This document shows, in pieces, positions 45,201-53,178 of a stretch of DNA of 64,000 nucleotides. The position numbers were made by a program, and so were the translations under genes. The notes below the pieces were generated by a model. That model worked only from the letters and a program-made list of their open reading frames with translations, made no database searches and was not told where the DNA came from. This stretch comes from CAZBRS01 sp964494475 (GTDB lineage Bacteria > Myxococcota_A > UBA9042 > CAZBRS01): assembly GCA_964494475.1 (NCBI GenBank), contig CAZBRS010000022.1, forward strand, positions 1 to 64,000. The letters run 5' to 3'. Each line of letters starts with the position of its first letter. Within the stretch, counting starts at the first letter, position 1.

Positions 45201-48200
45201 CACGCCCGTGGCCGAGTTGCACGCGTCGGTGGTGCACTCGTTGTCGTCGTCGCAGGCACGCGGTGTGTTCTTGCAGGTGCCCGTCAACGCGTCGCACACG
45301 TCGATGGTGCACGGCACGTTGTCGTTGCACGTGCGCGTCGTGTGCACGCACGACCCGTTGTCGACGTCGCAGGCGTCCTGCGTGCACGGATCGGTGTCGG
45401 CGCAGTTGACCAGATCGTGCGTGCAGATGCTGCCGAGCACGCCGTCGACGGTGCAGGGGTTGTGGTCGTCGCAGCACGCCAGGCGCCAGGTGTGCACGCA
45501 GTCGCCGGCGACGCAGGCGTCGTCGGTGCACGCCTCGCCGTCGTCGCAGTTACGGGCCACGCTCTCGCACAGGTTCGTGGCCGGATTGCAGGCGTCGGTG
45601 GTGCAGGGGTCGCCGTCGGTGCAGGCGCGGGCCACGTAGTCGCAGACGCCGGTCTCGGAGTCGCAGGTGTCGGCCGTGCAGGGGTTCTCGTCGTCGCACA
45701 CCTTGTCCAGGTAGGCGCACTCGCCCGTGGCCGGCACGCACGAGTCGGTCGTGCACCAGTCGTCGTCGTCGCAGAGCTCGGCCACGAACAAGCAGGCGCC
45801 CGACGTGGAGTCGCACGCATCGTCGGTGCAGGCGTTGCTGTCGTCGCAAGCCACCGGAGTGTGATGGCAGAGGCCGTCGGCCGGCGTGCACGTGTCGGTG
45901 GTGCAGAGGTCCTGGTCGTTGCACGAGATCGGCTGGAAGATGCAGCCGCCGGTGGCGGCGTTGCACGTATCGGTCGTGCACTTGTTGCTGTCGTCGCACA
46001 CCTTCGCGGTCGAGGTGCACGCACCGCCCGGCAGCTGCGCCTCGAGGGTGCACAGGTTGCCGTCGTCGGCGCACGGGATGAGGGTGTGCGTGCAGTTTCC
46101 GGTGGCGGGCTCGCAGGCGTCGCGGGTGTAGTCGTTGCCGTCGTTGCAGTTCTTCTCGGTCGAACGGCACTGGTCGACCAACGGATCGCACGCGTCGTCG
46201 GTGCACCGGTTGCCGTCGTTGCAGACACGATCGGCCGTGGTGCAGCCGAGGATCGGATCGCACGACGCGAGCTTGCACGCAGGCGGCACGGGGCAGGAGC
46301 GCGGCACGAAGACGCAGCCGCCGAAGTACGGGTCGCAGGCGTCGTCGGTGCAGGCGCTGCTGTCGTCGCAGGCGATGGGCGTGTACTCGCAGTAGTCGCC
46401 GTTGACCGGATCGGTGATGAGCTCGTCGGCGGTGCAGGCGTTGTCGTCACCGCAGCCCGTGACCTGGTGCTCGCAGAGGCCGGAGAACTCGTCGCACGAG
46501 TCGGCAGTGTTGGGATCGGCGTCGTTGCAGTTCTTGGCGCGGTGCAGGCAGCCCCCGGCCAGATCGCAGACGTCGTCGGTGCACAGGTCACCGTCGTCGC
46601 AGTCGAGATCGGTGTAGGCGCACTCGCACACGTCGCCGTTGACGACCGGCGTGTCGGTGGTGCAGGGGTCGCCGTCGAAGCACGCCACGGGGGAGGCCCT
46701 GCAGGCCCCGGTGTTCACGTCGCAGGCGTCGATCGTGCAGGGGTCCTCATCGTCGCACACCTTGAGGTCGTGGGAGCACTCGCCCGTGGCCTCGCACGCG
46801 TCGGTGGTGCAGGCGTTGGCGTCGTCGCAGTTCTTGCCGGTGTAGCGGCACTGGCCCGTAGCGGGATTGCAATCGTCGAGGGTGCAGAGGTTGGTGTCGT
46901 CGCACTCGCGCTCGGGGTGCAGGCAGGCGCCGTTCGGCGCCAACTCCTCGAACGTGCACTTGTTGCCGTCGTCGGGGCACTCCTTCAGCACGAACTTGCA
47001 CTGCCCGTCGGCCGGCTCGCAGTAGTCGTTGGTGGTGGCGTTGTTGTCGTTGCAGACCAGGTCGACGTGCAGGCACACGCCCGTGGCGAGGTCGCAGGTG
47101 TCGGCCGTGCAGGGGTTCGCGTCGTCGCAGGTCTTGGCGACCTCGGAGCACCCGGTGCCGGGGAGGCAGGCCGCCACGTGGCAGCGGTCGCTCGGCGCGC
47201 AGAGCACCTCGGCGTGGAGGCACTGGCCGTTGGCCGAGTTGCACGAGTCGATGGTGCAGGCGTTCGCGTCGTTGCAGTTCGTGCCGGCATAGGTGCAGGG
47301 GTCGACCGCGCCGAACGGGTTGCCCGTGATGGTGCCCGAGAGGCACGGGTTCGAGGTATCGCACGCGACCCACTGGTGCACGCAGGCGCCCGTGCCGGGC
47401 GTGCAGGAGTCGGCCGTGCGCGGGTTGTTGTCGTTGCACGTGTTCGCGATGTTGAAGCACGTGCCGTTGCTCGCGTTGCAGAAGTCGATGGTGCAGGCGT
47501 TCGCGTCGTCGCAGTTGGACTCGGCGTGCTGGCAGACGCCCACTCCACCCACCTCGGCGCAGGTGTCCAGCGTGCAGGGGTTGCCGTCGTCGCAGGGCAG
47601 CGGCCGGAAGACGCACGCGCCCGTGGTCGGGTCGCAGAAGTCGGTGGTGCACACGCTGCCGTCGCTGCAGACCGTGGCGACGTACTCGCACGCGCCGGTG
47701 GTCGGGTTGCACGAGTCGGTGGTGCACTTGCTGGCATCGGCGCAGCTCTTCAGGCTGTTCACGCAGCCGCCGGTGGCCGGATCGCAGTAGTCGGTGGTGC
47801 ACGGGCTGGCGTCGGCGCAGTTGGTGGCGTCGTGGTTGCACGCGCCCAGGGCGTCGAGGCGCTCGGTGGTGCAGGGGTTGCCGTCGTCGGGGCAGGGCAC
47901 GAGCTTGCTGTTGTCGCAGGCGCCCGTGGCCGTGACGCACTCGTCGATGGTCATGGGGTTCGTGTCGTCGCAGACTCGGCTCACGTGCCGGCAGGCGCCG
48001 TTCACGGGGTTGCACGAGTCGGTGGTGCACAGGTTCGGCACGCCGGCCAGGTCGAGGTCGGTGCAGTCGACCGCCGTGAGCTCGCAGCCCGTGTCGGGGT
48101 CGCACGAGGCCAGCGAGCAGCCGTCGGGGGGCAGGCACGCCTTCTGCGAGTGGATGCACTCGCCGTTGTAGGCGTTGCACGAGTCGACGGTGCACGCGTT

Positions 48201-51200
48201 GGCGTCGTCGCACGACACGGGCGTGTTGGTGCACGTGGTGCCGTTCAGGACATCGGTGGTGCAGGGGTCGTTGTCGTCGCAGCCCACCACGACGTGCTTG
48301 CACTGCCCGTTGGCGGCGTTGCACGAGTCGGCGGTGTTCGGGTTGTTGTCGTCGCAGTCGATGGTCTCGTGTCGGCAGGTGCCGTTCGGCAGGCACGAGT
48401 CGACCGTGCAGAGGTCGGTGTCGGCGCAGTCCTTGGCCGTGAACACGCACGCCCCCGTGGTCGCGTTGCACGAGTCGTTGGTGCAGAAGTTGCCGTCGGT
48501 GCAGAGCTTCTGCTCGAAGAGACACGTACCGGTGGCCTGGTCGCACGAGTCGTTGGTGCAGGGGTTCGGGTCGGCGCAGACCAGCGGAACGTGCTCGCAC
48601 TCGCCGGTGGTGGCGTTGCACGAGTCGGCGGTGCAGAGCGAGGCGTCGCCGCAGGCCTTGGCCGTGTGCTCGCACGAGCCCGTGAGCTGGTTGCACCAGT
48701 CGTAGGTGCAGCCCGTGCTGTCGTCGCACGAGATGAGCGGGTGGTAGCAGGTGCCGTCGACGCCCAGGAACTCGTCGGTGCACGGGTTGCCGTCGTCGGG
48801 GCAGTCCTTCTGCGGGTGGTAGCAGAAGTCCTCGAGGGGATTGCCGAGCAGGGGATCGCACACGTCGAGCGTCTGGGGGTCGGCGTCGACGCAGTCGACC
48901 GGCGCGTTGGTGCACGCACCGTTTTCGGGCAGGCAGGCGTCCACGGTGCACACGTCGGCGTCGTCGCAGGTGCGGGCCGTGACCTGGCAGCCCAGGTTCT
49001 TGTCGCACGACGGCGTGAAGCAGGCGTTCGGCGCGGTGCACACGATGGTCTTGTTGCGGCACTGCCCGTTCGACGGGTTGCACGTGTCGGCGGTGCAGGC
49101 GTTGCCGTCGCCGCAGTCCTTGGGCGCGTACTCGCAGTGGCAGGTCTCGACGCCATCGCACGTGCCGCCGGCGGCGTCGACCAGCGAGTCGACCGTGCAG
49201 GGGTTCTTGTCGTCGCAGTTGCAGAACGGGTGCAGGCACGTGCCCGTGAGCGGGTCGCAGCTGTCGCAGGTCTTGCCGTTGCCGTCGTCGCAGTCCTTGG
49301 CCGCGTAGGTGCAGGCGCCCGTGGAGTAGTTGCAGAAGTCGTTGGTGCAGGGGTTCGTGTCGGCGCACGCGATGAGCACGTTCTGGCACTCGCCCGTGGC
49401 CTCGTTGCAGCCGTCGACGGTGCAGGGGTTCTGGTCGTCGCAGTAGCGGGGCGTGTAGGAGCAGGAGCCCGTGGCCGGGTTGCACACGTCGTCGGTGCAC
49501 TTGCGGCTGTCGTCGCACGCGGTGAGCGCGTGCGCGCAGAGGCCGGTCTCGGGCACGCAGGTGTCGACGGTGCAGAGGCTGCCGTCGGTGCAGCTCTTCT
49601 CGACCGTGTCGCAGCCGCCGGTGATCTGGTTGCACGTCTCGAGGGTGCACAGGTTGGCGTCGGCGCAGACCTTGGGCGTGTGGAGGCACTCGCCGGCGGG
49701 GCCCACGGACTCGACCGTGCAGGGGTTGCCGTCGTCGGTGCAGGCGATGGGCTGGTTCACGCAGAGACCCGTGACCGTGTCGCAGTAGTCGAGCGTGTTG
49801 GGGTTCGTGTCGGCGCAGCTCTTGGCCGTGTACTGGCAGGCTCCGGTGCCCGACAGGCACGAATCGGTGGTGCAGAGCGACTGGTCGTCGCACACCTTCT
49901 GGACGTTGACGCAGCCGGTGGCCGGTACGCACGTATCGATAGTGCACGCCTGGCCGTCGGTGCAGTCGATGCCGTCGAAGCGGCACTCGCCCGAGGACTC
50001 GTCGCACGAATCGGTGGTGCACAGGTCTTCGTCGGCGCAGACCACGGGCTCGTGCGCGCACATCTCTTCTTCTTCGTCGTACGAGTCGAGCGTGCAGGGA
50101 TCGTCGTCGTCGCAGTCGCACACGCCGGTGTCGGTGAACTCGCAGTTGCCGTTCAGGGGATTGCAGAGGTCGACCGTGCAGGTGTTCAGGTCGTCGCACA
50201 CTTTATCGTAGTACTCGCACGCGCCCGTGATGGGGTTGCACGAGTCGGTGGTGCACTTGTCGGGGTCGATGCACTGCTTGAGGGCGTGCTGGCAGCCGAA
50301 CTTGGGATCGCAGGTGTCCGTGGAGCAGGGGTTGTTGTCGTTGCAGTCGAGCTGGGTGTAGGCGCAATTGCCGGTCAGCGGGTTGCAGGCGTCGCCGAGC
50401 GTGCAAACGTTGTCGTCGAAGCAGTTCTTTTCGCGGTGCGTGCAGATGCCGTTCACGAGCAGCTCGGTGGTGCAGAGCTTGCCGTCGTCGGGGCACGGGA
50501 CGTTGGTGTACTGGCAGACGCCGGTGGCCTGCTCGCAGTAGTCGAAGGTGTTGAGGTTCGAGTCGTCGCACATGGGCGGTATGTGCTCGCACTCGCCCGT
50601 GTTGGGGTTGCAGGCGTCGGCCGTGCAGAGATCGGGCGCGGTGGCGCCGCCCTCGGTCGTGAAGTAGTCGGTGCAGTCGCGGGCCACGTTGGCGCAGCCG
50701 GTGACCTTGTCGCACGAGTCGACGGTGCAGCCGTTGCCGTCGCTGCAGGTGAGCGGATCGAAGGTGCAACCGCCCGTGACCTGGTCGCAGGTGTCGGCGG
50801 TGCAGGCGTCGTTGTCGTTGCAGACCACCGGCACGTGCGCGACGCCCGTGATCGGGTCGCAAGCGTCGGAGGTGCAGGCGTTGTTGTCGTCGAGCTCGAG
50901 GGGCGTGTTCTGGCACCCGGCCTGCTTGTTGCAGCTGTCGAGGGTGCAGGCGGTGTTGTCGTTGCAGTTGCGTGGCACGTGCACGCAGCCGCCGGTGGCC
51001 GCGGCGCACGAGTCGACGGTGCAGGCGTCGTTGTCGTTGCAGGTGTTCGTCACGTGCGTGCACGCGCCGGTCGAGGGCTCGCAGGCGTCGATGGTGCAGG
51101 GGTCTTCGTCGGCGCAGTCCTTCTTGATGGGCGCCACGCAGCCGATGTCGGACACGCAGTACGTGGTGTAGCAGAGGTTCGGCGGGTTGCAGATGACGGG

Positions 51201-53012
51201 GTTGTGGTAGATGCCCTGCTTGGTCGAGCAGCCGTCGTCGGTGCAGAGGTCGGCGTCGTCGGGATCGATGGGGTAGTGCGTGCACTGGTCGAGGAAGCAC
51301 ACGTCGTTGGTGCAGGCGTTGCCGTCGTCGCAGCCGGTGTCGAAGTCGTGGACGACCACGCCGGTGAGCGGGTCGCAGTAGTCCTTCGAGCACTCCTGGA
51401 GGTCGTCGAGATCGGGGGGCGTGTGCAGGCACTGGCCGGTGGCGGGATCGCACGCGTCGAGGGTGCACTTGTCATCGTCGAGGCACGACTTGTCTTCGTG
51501 CTGGCAGGTCGAGCCCTCGCACAGATCGAGCGTGCACTTGTTCTGGTCGTCGCACGTGAAGGTGTGCGTGCAGCCGTCGGCCTGGGTGCAGGCGTCGACG
51601 GTGCAGCCGTTGCCGTCGTCGCAGGGGTCGGCCTCGTGGGTGCACTTGTCGGCGGTGGTGGCCTCGGGGTCGCAGGCGTCGACGGTGCAGCGGTTCTGGT
51701 CGTTGCAGGAGCGGTCGGCGTTCACGCACTGGCCGTCGGCGGGGTTGCACGAGTCGTCGGTGCAGGGGTCGGTGTCGGCGCAGTTCTTGCTGACGTACTG
51801 ATAGCCGTTGACGGGGTCGCACGAGTCGATGGTGCACGGGTTGCCGTCATCGGCGGGATCGGACTGGTAGACGCAGCCCTCGGTCGGCTTGCACTGGGAC
51901 TTCTGGCACGGCACCGGCGCGCACGTGATGGAGTTGAAGATGCACTGGTTCGTGGTGCCGCCCAGGTAGACGCACTTGCCCGCCAGGCACTTGTTGACCG
52001 ACAGGCAGTCGTCGTCGAGATCGCAGGACAGGCAGAGGGGGTGGTTCGGGCAGAGCTCGCAGTCGGGGATGTGCTCGCAGCCCGTGGCCGAGACGCACTG
52101 GTCGAAGGTGCACTCGTCGTTGTCGTCGCAGTCGATGGCGTCGTGGTGCACGCCGTCGATGGGGTTGCAGTAGTCGTCGGTGCAGGCGTCGAGGTCGTCG
52201 TAGGTCGAGGCCTCGAGGGCCGTGTGCTGGCACTGGCCCGTGGCGGGCAGGCAGGCGTCGGTGGTGCAGGCGTTGCCGTCGGTGCAGTTGACCGGCGAGT
52301 TGTCGCACTCGCCCACGCCGTCTTGGTTCTGGTCGCCCAGGCAGTTGTCGGAGGTGCAGTTGTCGCCGTCGGCGCAGCTGTAGGGCTTGAAGGAGCAGGT
52401 GGAGCCGGTGAGGGTGCACTCGGGATTGGCCGCGGGGCACGGCACGCAGTCGTCGACCGTGCACATGAGGCTGTCGTCGCACTCGGTGTCGGACGAGCAG
52501 GCCAGGCACTCGATCGAGGGGTTCGGCTCGAAGCGGCAGCCCGTCACGGGCGAGCAGCTGTCGATCGTGCAGGCCAGGCCGTCGTCGCAGACGAGCGGCG
52601 CGGAGATGCAGGTGTTCTGCACGCACGACCACACCTTGCAGGGATCGTCGGTGCCGCAGTCTTCCGCGGCCGTCTCGGGCGTGCAGGTGACCGGGGGCAC
52701 GTCGGTCTCGAGCCCGTCGTCGGGCTCGACCTCCTCGGGCTGCGCGTCGTCGCCGGAGCCGCCGTCGTCGGCCTCGGCGTCGCCGGGCTCGGAGACGTCG
52801 AGGTCGGCTTTGTCGTCGCCCACGTCGTCCTTGTCGATGGGGTCCTTGTCCGGGACGTCGGGCACTTCGGCGGCGTCGGGCTGAATGTCGACCTTGGCGT
52901 CCTGCTCGGGCCCGGTGTCGACGGTGTCTCCCGCGGAGGTTCCCCCCCCGCACGCGAGCGCGAACACGAGCACCAGACCAACGACCGCCAGGTTCCGACG
53001 ACACGACTTCAT
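42219..53012 (-). CDS. giant 3,597-residue cysteine-rich CTDC-repeat lipoprotein
   Basis: A single uninterrupted 10.8-kb gene. A lipoprotein-type signal (VFALAC, residues 12-21) and an acidic Asp/Glu/Pro/Gly linker (to about 105) lead into roughly 130 tandem units of about 25 residues. Their consensus is C-x-D-x-N-x-C-T-x-D-x-C-x3-T-G-x-C-x6 and then the next Cys. These are Dicty_CTDC-type repeats, known from Dictyostelium extracellular-matrix proteins. About four Cys per unit implies around 500 cysteines, so a rigid disulphide-stapled rod on the cell surface is likely. Units are also arranged in higher-order blocks of 12. The end is a non-repeat FDFLIQ. A role in adhesion, matrix or prey contact is inference. 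GGGAGG is seven bases before the ATG. Confidence 0.85.
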   Translation of the reverse strand: MKSCRRNLAVVGLVLVFALACGGGTSAGDTVDTGPEQDAKVDIQPDAAEVPDVPDKDPIDKDDVGDDKADLDVSEPGDAEADDGGSGDDAQPEEVEPDDGLETDVPPVTCTPETAAEDCGTDDPCKVWSCVQNTCISAPLVCDDGLACTIDSCSPVTGCRFEPNPSIECLACSSDTECDDSLMCTVDDCVPCPAANPECTLTGSTCSFKPYSCADGDNCTSDNCLGDQNQDGVGECDNSPVNCTDGNACTTDACLPATGQCQHTALEASTYDDLDACTDDYCNPIDGVHHDAIDCDDNDECTFDQCVSATGCEHIPDCELCPNHPLCLSCDLDDDCLSVNKCLAGKCVYLGGTTNQCIFNSITCAPVPCQKSQCKPTEGCVYQSDPADDGNPCTIDSCDPVNGYQYVSKNCADTDPCTDDSCNPADGQCVNADRSCNDQNRCTVDACDPEATTADKCTHEADPCDDGNGCTVDACTQADGCTHTFTCDDQNKCTLDLCEGSTCQHEDKSCLDDDKCTLDACDPATGQCLHTPPDLDDLQECSKDYCDPLTGVVVHDFDTGCDDGNACTNDVCFLDQCTHYPIDPDDADLCTDDGCSTKQGIYHNPVICNPPNLCYTTYCVSDIGCVAPIKKDCADEDPCTIDACEPSTGACTHVTNTCNDNDACTVDSCAAATGGCVHVPRNCNDNTACTLDSCNKQAGCQNTPLELDDNNACTSDACDPITGVAHVPVVCNDNDACTADTCDQVTGGCTFDPLTCSDGNGCTVDSCDKVTGCANVARDCTDYFTTEGGATAPDLCTADACNPNTGECEHIPPMCDDSNLNTFDYCEQATGVCQYTNVPCPDDGKLCTTELLVNGICTHREKNCFDDNVCTLGDACNPLTGNCAYTQLDCNDNNPCSTDTCDPKFGCQHALKQCIDPDKCTTDSCNPITGACEYYDKVCDDLNTCTVDLCNPLNGNCEFTDTGVCDCDDDDPCTLDSYDEEEEMCAHEPVVCADEDLCTTDSCDESSGECRFDGIDCTDGQACTIDTCVPATGCVNVQKVCDDQSLCTTDSCLSGTGACQYTAKSCADTNPNTLDYCDTVTGLCVNQPIACTDDGNPCTVESVGPAGECLHTPKVCADANLCTLETCNQITGGCDTVEKSCTDGSLCTVDTCVPETGLCAHALTACDDSRKCTDDVCNPATGSCSYTPRYCDDQNPCTVDGCNEATGECQNVLIACADTNPCTNDFCNYSTGACTYAAKDCDDGNGKTCDSCDPLTGTCLHPFCNCDDKNPCTVDSLVDAAGGTCDGVETCHCEYAPKDCGDGNACTADTCNPSNGQCRNKTIVCTAPNACFTPSCDKNLGCQVTARTCDDADVCTVDACLPENGACTNAPVDCVDADPQTLDVCDPLLGNPLEDFCYHPQKDCPDDGNPCTDEFLGVDGTCYHPLISCDDSTGCTYDWCNQLTGSCEHTAKACGDASLCTADSCNATTGECEHVPLVCADPNPCTNDSCDQATGTCLFEQKLCTDGNFCTNDSCNATTGACVFTAKDCADTDLCTVDSCLPNGTCRHETIDCDDNNPNTADSCNAANGQCKHVVVGCDDNDPCTTDVLNGTTCTNTPVSCDDANACTVDSCNAYNGECIHSQKACLPPDGCSLASCDPDTGCELTAVDCTDLDLAGVPNLCTTDSCNPVNGACRHVSRVCDDTNPMTIDECVTATGACDNSKLVPCPDDGNPCTTERLDALGACNHDATNCADASPCTTDYCDPATGGCVNSLKSCADASKCTTDSCNPTTGACEYVATVCSDGSVCTTDFCDPTTGACVFRPLPCDDGNPCTLDTCAEVGGVGVCQHAESNCDDANACTIDFCNASNGTCFNIANTCNDNNPRTADSCTPGTGACVHQWVACDTSNPCLSGTITGNPFGAVDPCTYAGTNCNDANACTIDSCNSANGQCLHAEVLCAPSDRCHVAACLPGTGCSEVAKTCDDANPCTADTCDLATGVCLHVDLVCNDNNATTNDYCEPADGQCKFVLKECPDDGNKCTFEELAPNGACLHPERECDDTNLCTLDDCNPATGQCRYTGKNCDDANACTTDACEATGECSHDLKVCDDEDPCTIDACDVNTGACRASPVACFDGDPCTTDTPVVNGDVCECAYTDLDCDDGDLCTDDVCDLAGGCLHRAKNCNDADPNTADSCDEFSGLCEHQVTGCGDDNACTADELITDPVNGDYCEYTPIACDDSSACTDDACDPYFGGCVFVPRSCPVPPACKLASCDPILGCTTADRVCNDGNRCTDDACDPLVDQCRSTEKNCNDGNDYTRDACEPATGNCTHTLIPCADDGNLCTLEAQLPGGACTSTAKVCDDSNKCTTDTCNAATGGCIFQPISCNDQDLCTTDTCTPADGLCHHTPVACDDSNACTDDACDSTSGACLFVAELCDDDDWCTTDSCVPATGECAYLDKVCDDENPCTADTCDSETGVCDYVARACTDGDPCTTDACNPATNLCESVARNCDDGEACTDDACVAGDCVHTWRLACCDDHNPCTVDGVLGSICTHDLVNCADTDPCTQDACDVDNGSCVHTTRTCNDNVPCTIDVCDALTGTCKNTPRACDDDNECTTDACNSATGVCTFTITLTCNDGNACTTDACVPATGVCDYGEKNCSDGNPLTADGCNPSDGTCLHGVCLDDGNPCTLAPIFTTSGCMYPAVACEPSTAVCQVNACNPATGSCQPKGRCDDDNVCTADACNAVSGACTNTVLPCTDANDCTYDHCDALLGCLHETIDGCCNVDDDCVDANDLCRLGTCLDGTCEFERKDCTDTDECTVDLCDIETGVCKNDPKDCDDDDACTTDSCDAGTCANDPIADCCTTDAECGDPLADLCLLSAECVDNQCVLDEVTCPDDGLACTIAVCNAGTGACDPEPFVCTPPDACQISACIEAEGGCVDYPLACGDADPCTVDSCDPEAAGDACLHTAIPDCTVGQCTADGDCFDDDPCTASRCVNKVCVHGPKCDDGSICTNELCDVVTGVCTYNDVDCGPDASSCLKSACNEITGCGSVDSGVCADANPCTRDVCTAGAGSTYTCAHPGTCDDSDACTIDTCSPTGACSHTAKCDDLDPCTVDGCFANLDGTTTCSTVAKCADTNPCTADQCHPTTGACSYTDAAICPAGGCGYTQLCIYDGAGGYSCNANAVCADGNPCTVDACQPNGTCTHVAEPGCTGCAADVDCTPSDPCDAGKCVGGTCVYSDRCDDENACTTDTCLPFTTACLNVAISCDDNDKCTTDSCLPASGCKHLAACDDDDPCTTDSCAAATGACTHGDTCDDDDPCTNDSCDPVTGACTNVKPCDDGNPCTLDSCVAATGACVYEENPCDDGDLCTFDTCEVPGGCVHDAVVRGCDDGSPCTIDSCNPLTGACEADAVVCAAANKCELALCDPATGACRVTTMPCYDDNACTADSCNPATGCVFTPNSAAPGCLPGSCGQEDPTGVCDVYGPLQPGVCTIATGQCAVESFLDGCVGVGCSYAEISVGAGGLTCSTTLTDCGDGDPCTLDTCVSGVTIGDPCGHLPLIDCDGCTAHSDCGDGDACTVNSCNFATGACTMLPLTCPAGMVCSPVSGCTFDFLIQ
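42240..52690 (-). repeat. CTDC repeat array (about 130 units of about 75 bp)
   Basis: In-frame tandem degenerate repeat within the giant lipoprotein gene. At DNA level the recurring plus-strand words are combinations such as GTCGTCGCA, GTGCAGG and GAGTCGGTGGTGCA. Units are diverged, so the array is old or under selection rather than freshly expanded. Confidence 0.9.
46059..49742 (-). repeat. higher-order repeat: four tandem blocks of 12 CTDC units (906-939 bp each)
   Basis: The marker unit CPDDGN-type (DDG, then CTxE) begins each block and recurs at 49728, 48789, 47880, 46965 and 46059. The intervals are 939, 909, 915 and 906 bases. Each block, read unit by unit, has exactly 12 units. The special units keep fixed positions. 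Unit 7 has Thr in place of the usual CT in three of four blocks. Unit 8 has an irregular long loop. Unit 10 is usually Pro-containing with a short GC end. Unit 12 has Thr in place of CT. Flanking copies have 10 units (upstream, 752 bases) and 14 units (downstream, 1,041 bases). Confidence 0.85.
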
Positions 53013-53056
53013 ACTGAGCCTCCCTGCCCGGGTACATGCGCAAAAAATACCGCTTC

Positions 53057-53085
53057 AGTTTAGCCGATCCCGGCGGCGAGTCCAA
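53057..53085 (-). promoter_or_regulatory. putative sigma70 promoter of the giant CTDC gene
   Basis: TTGGAC (53085-53080 on the minus strand), 17 bases, then TAAACT (53062-53057), 45 bases before the ATG. The same TAAACT -10 box is seen before the porin gene at 63252. Confidence 0.4.
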
Positions 53086-53178
53086 GCCCGTTTTCGTAGT
53101 GGAGTCGCCAAGGAGGCTGAAGTATTGTTCGGCGACGCGCCGGCGGGGGCCGACGCCGCGACGGGGGAGGATCACATC

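Noticed and set aside
42240..52690. Repeats as a CRISPR array
   Set aside because: They are in-frame, diverged, about 75 bp long and encode a regular Cys pattern; there are no identical repeats with unique spacers and no cas genes.
42363..53063. A 3,566-codon open frame on the plus strand opposite the giant repeat gene
   Set aside because: It mirrors the codon bias of the CTDC gene, has no signal peptide, no plausible start and only low-complexity Val/Ala/Arg/Gly-rich sequence.
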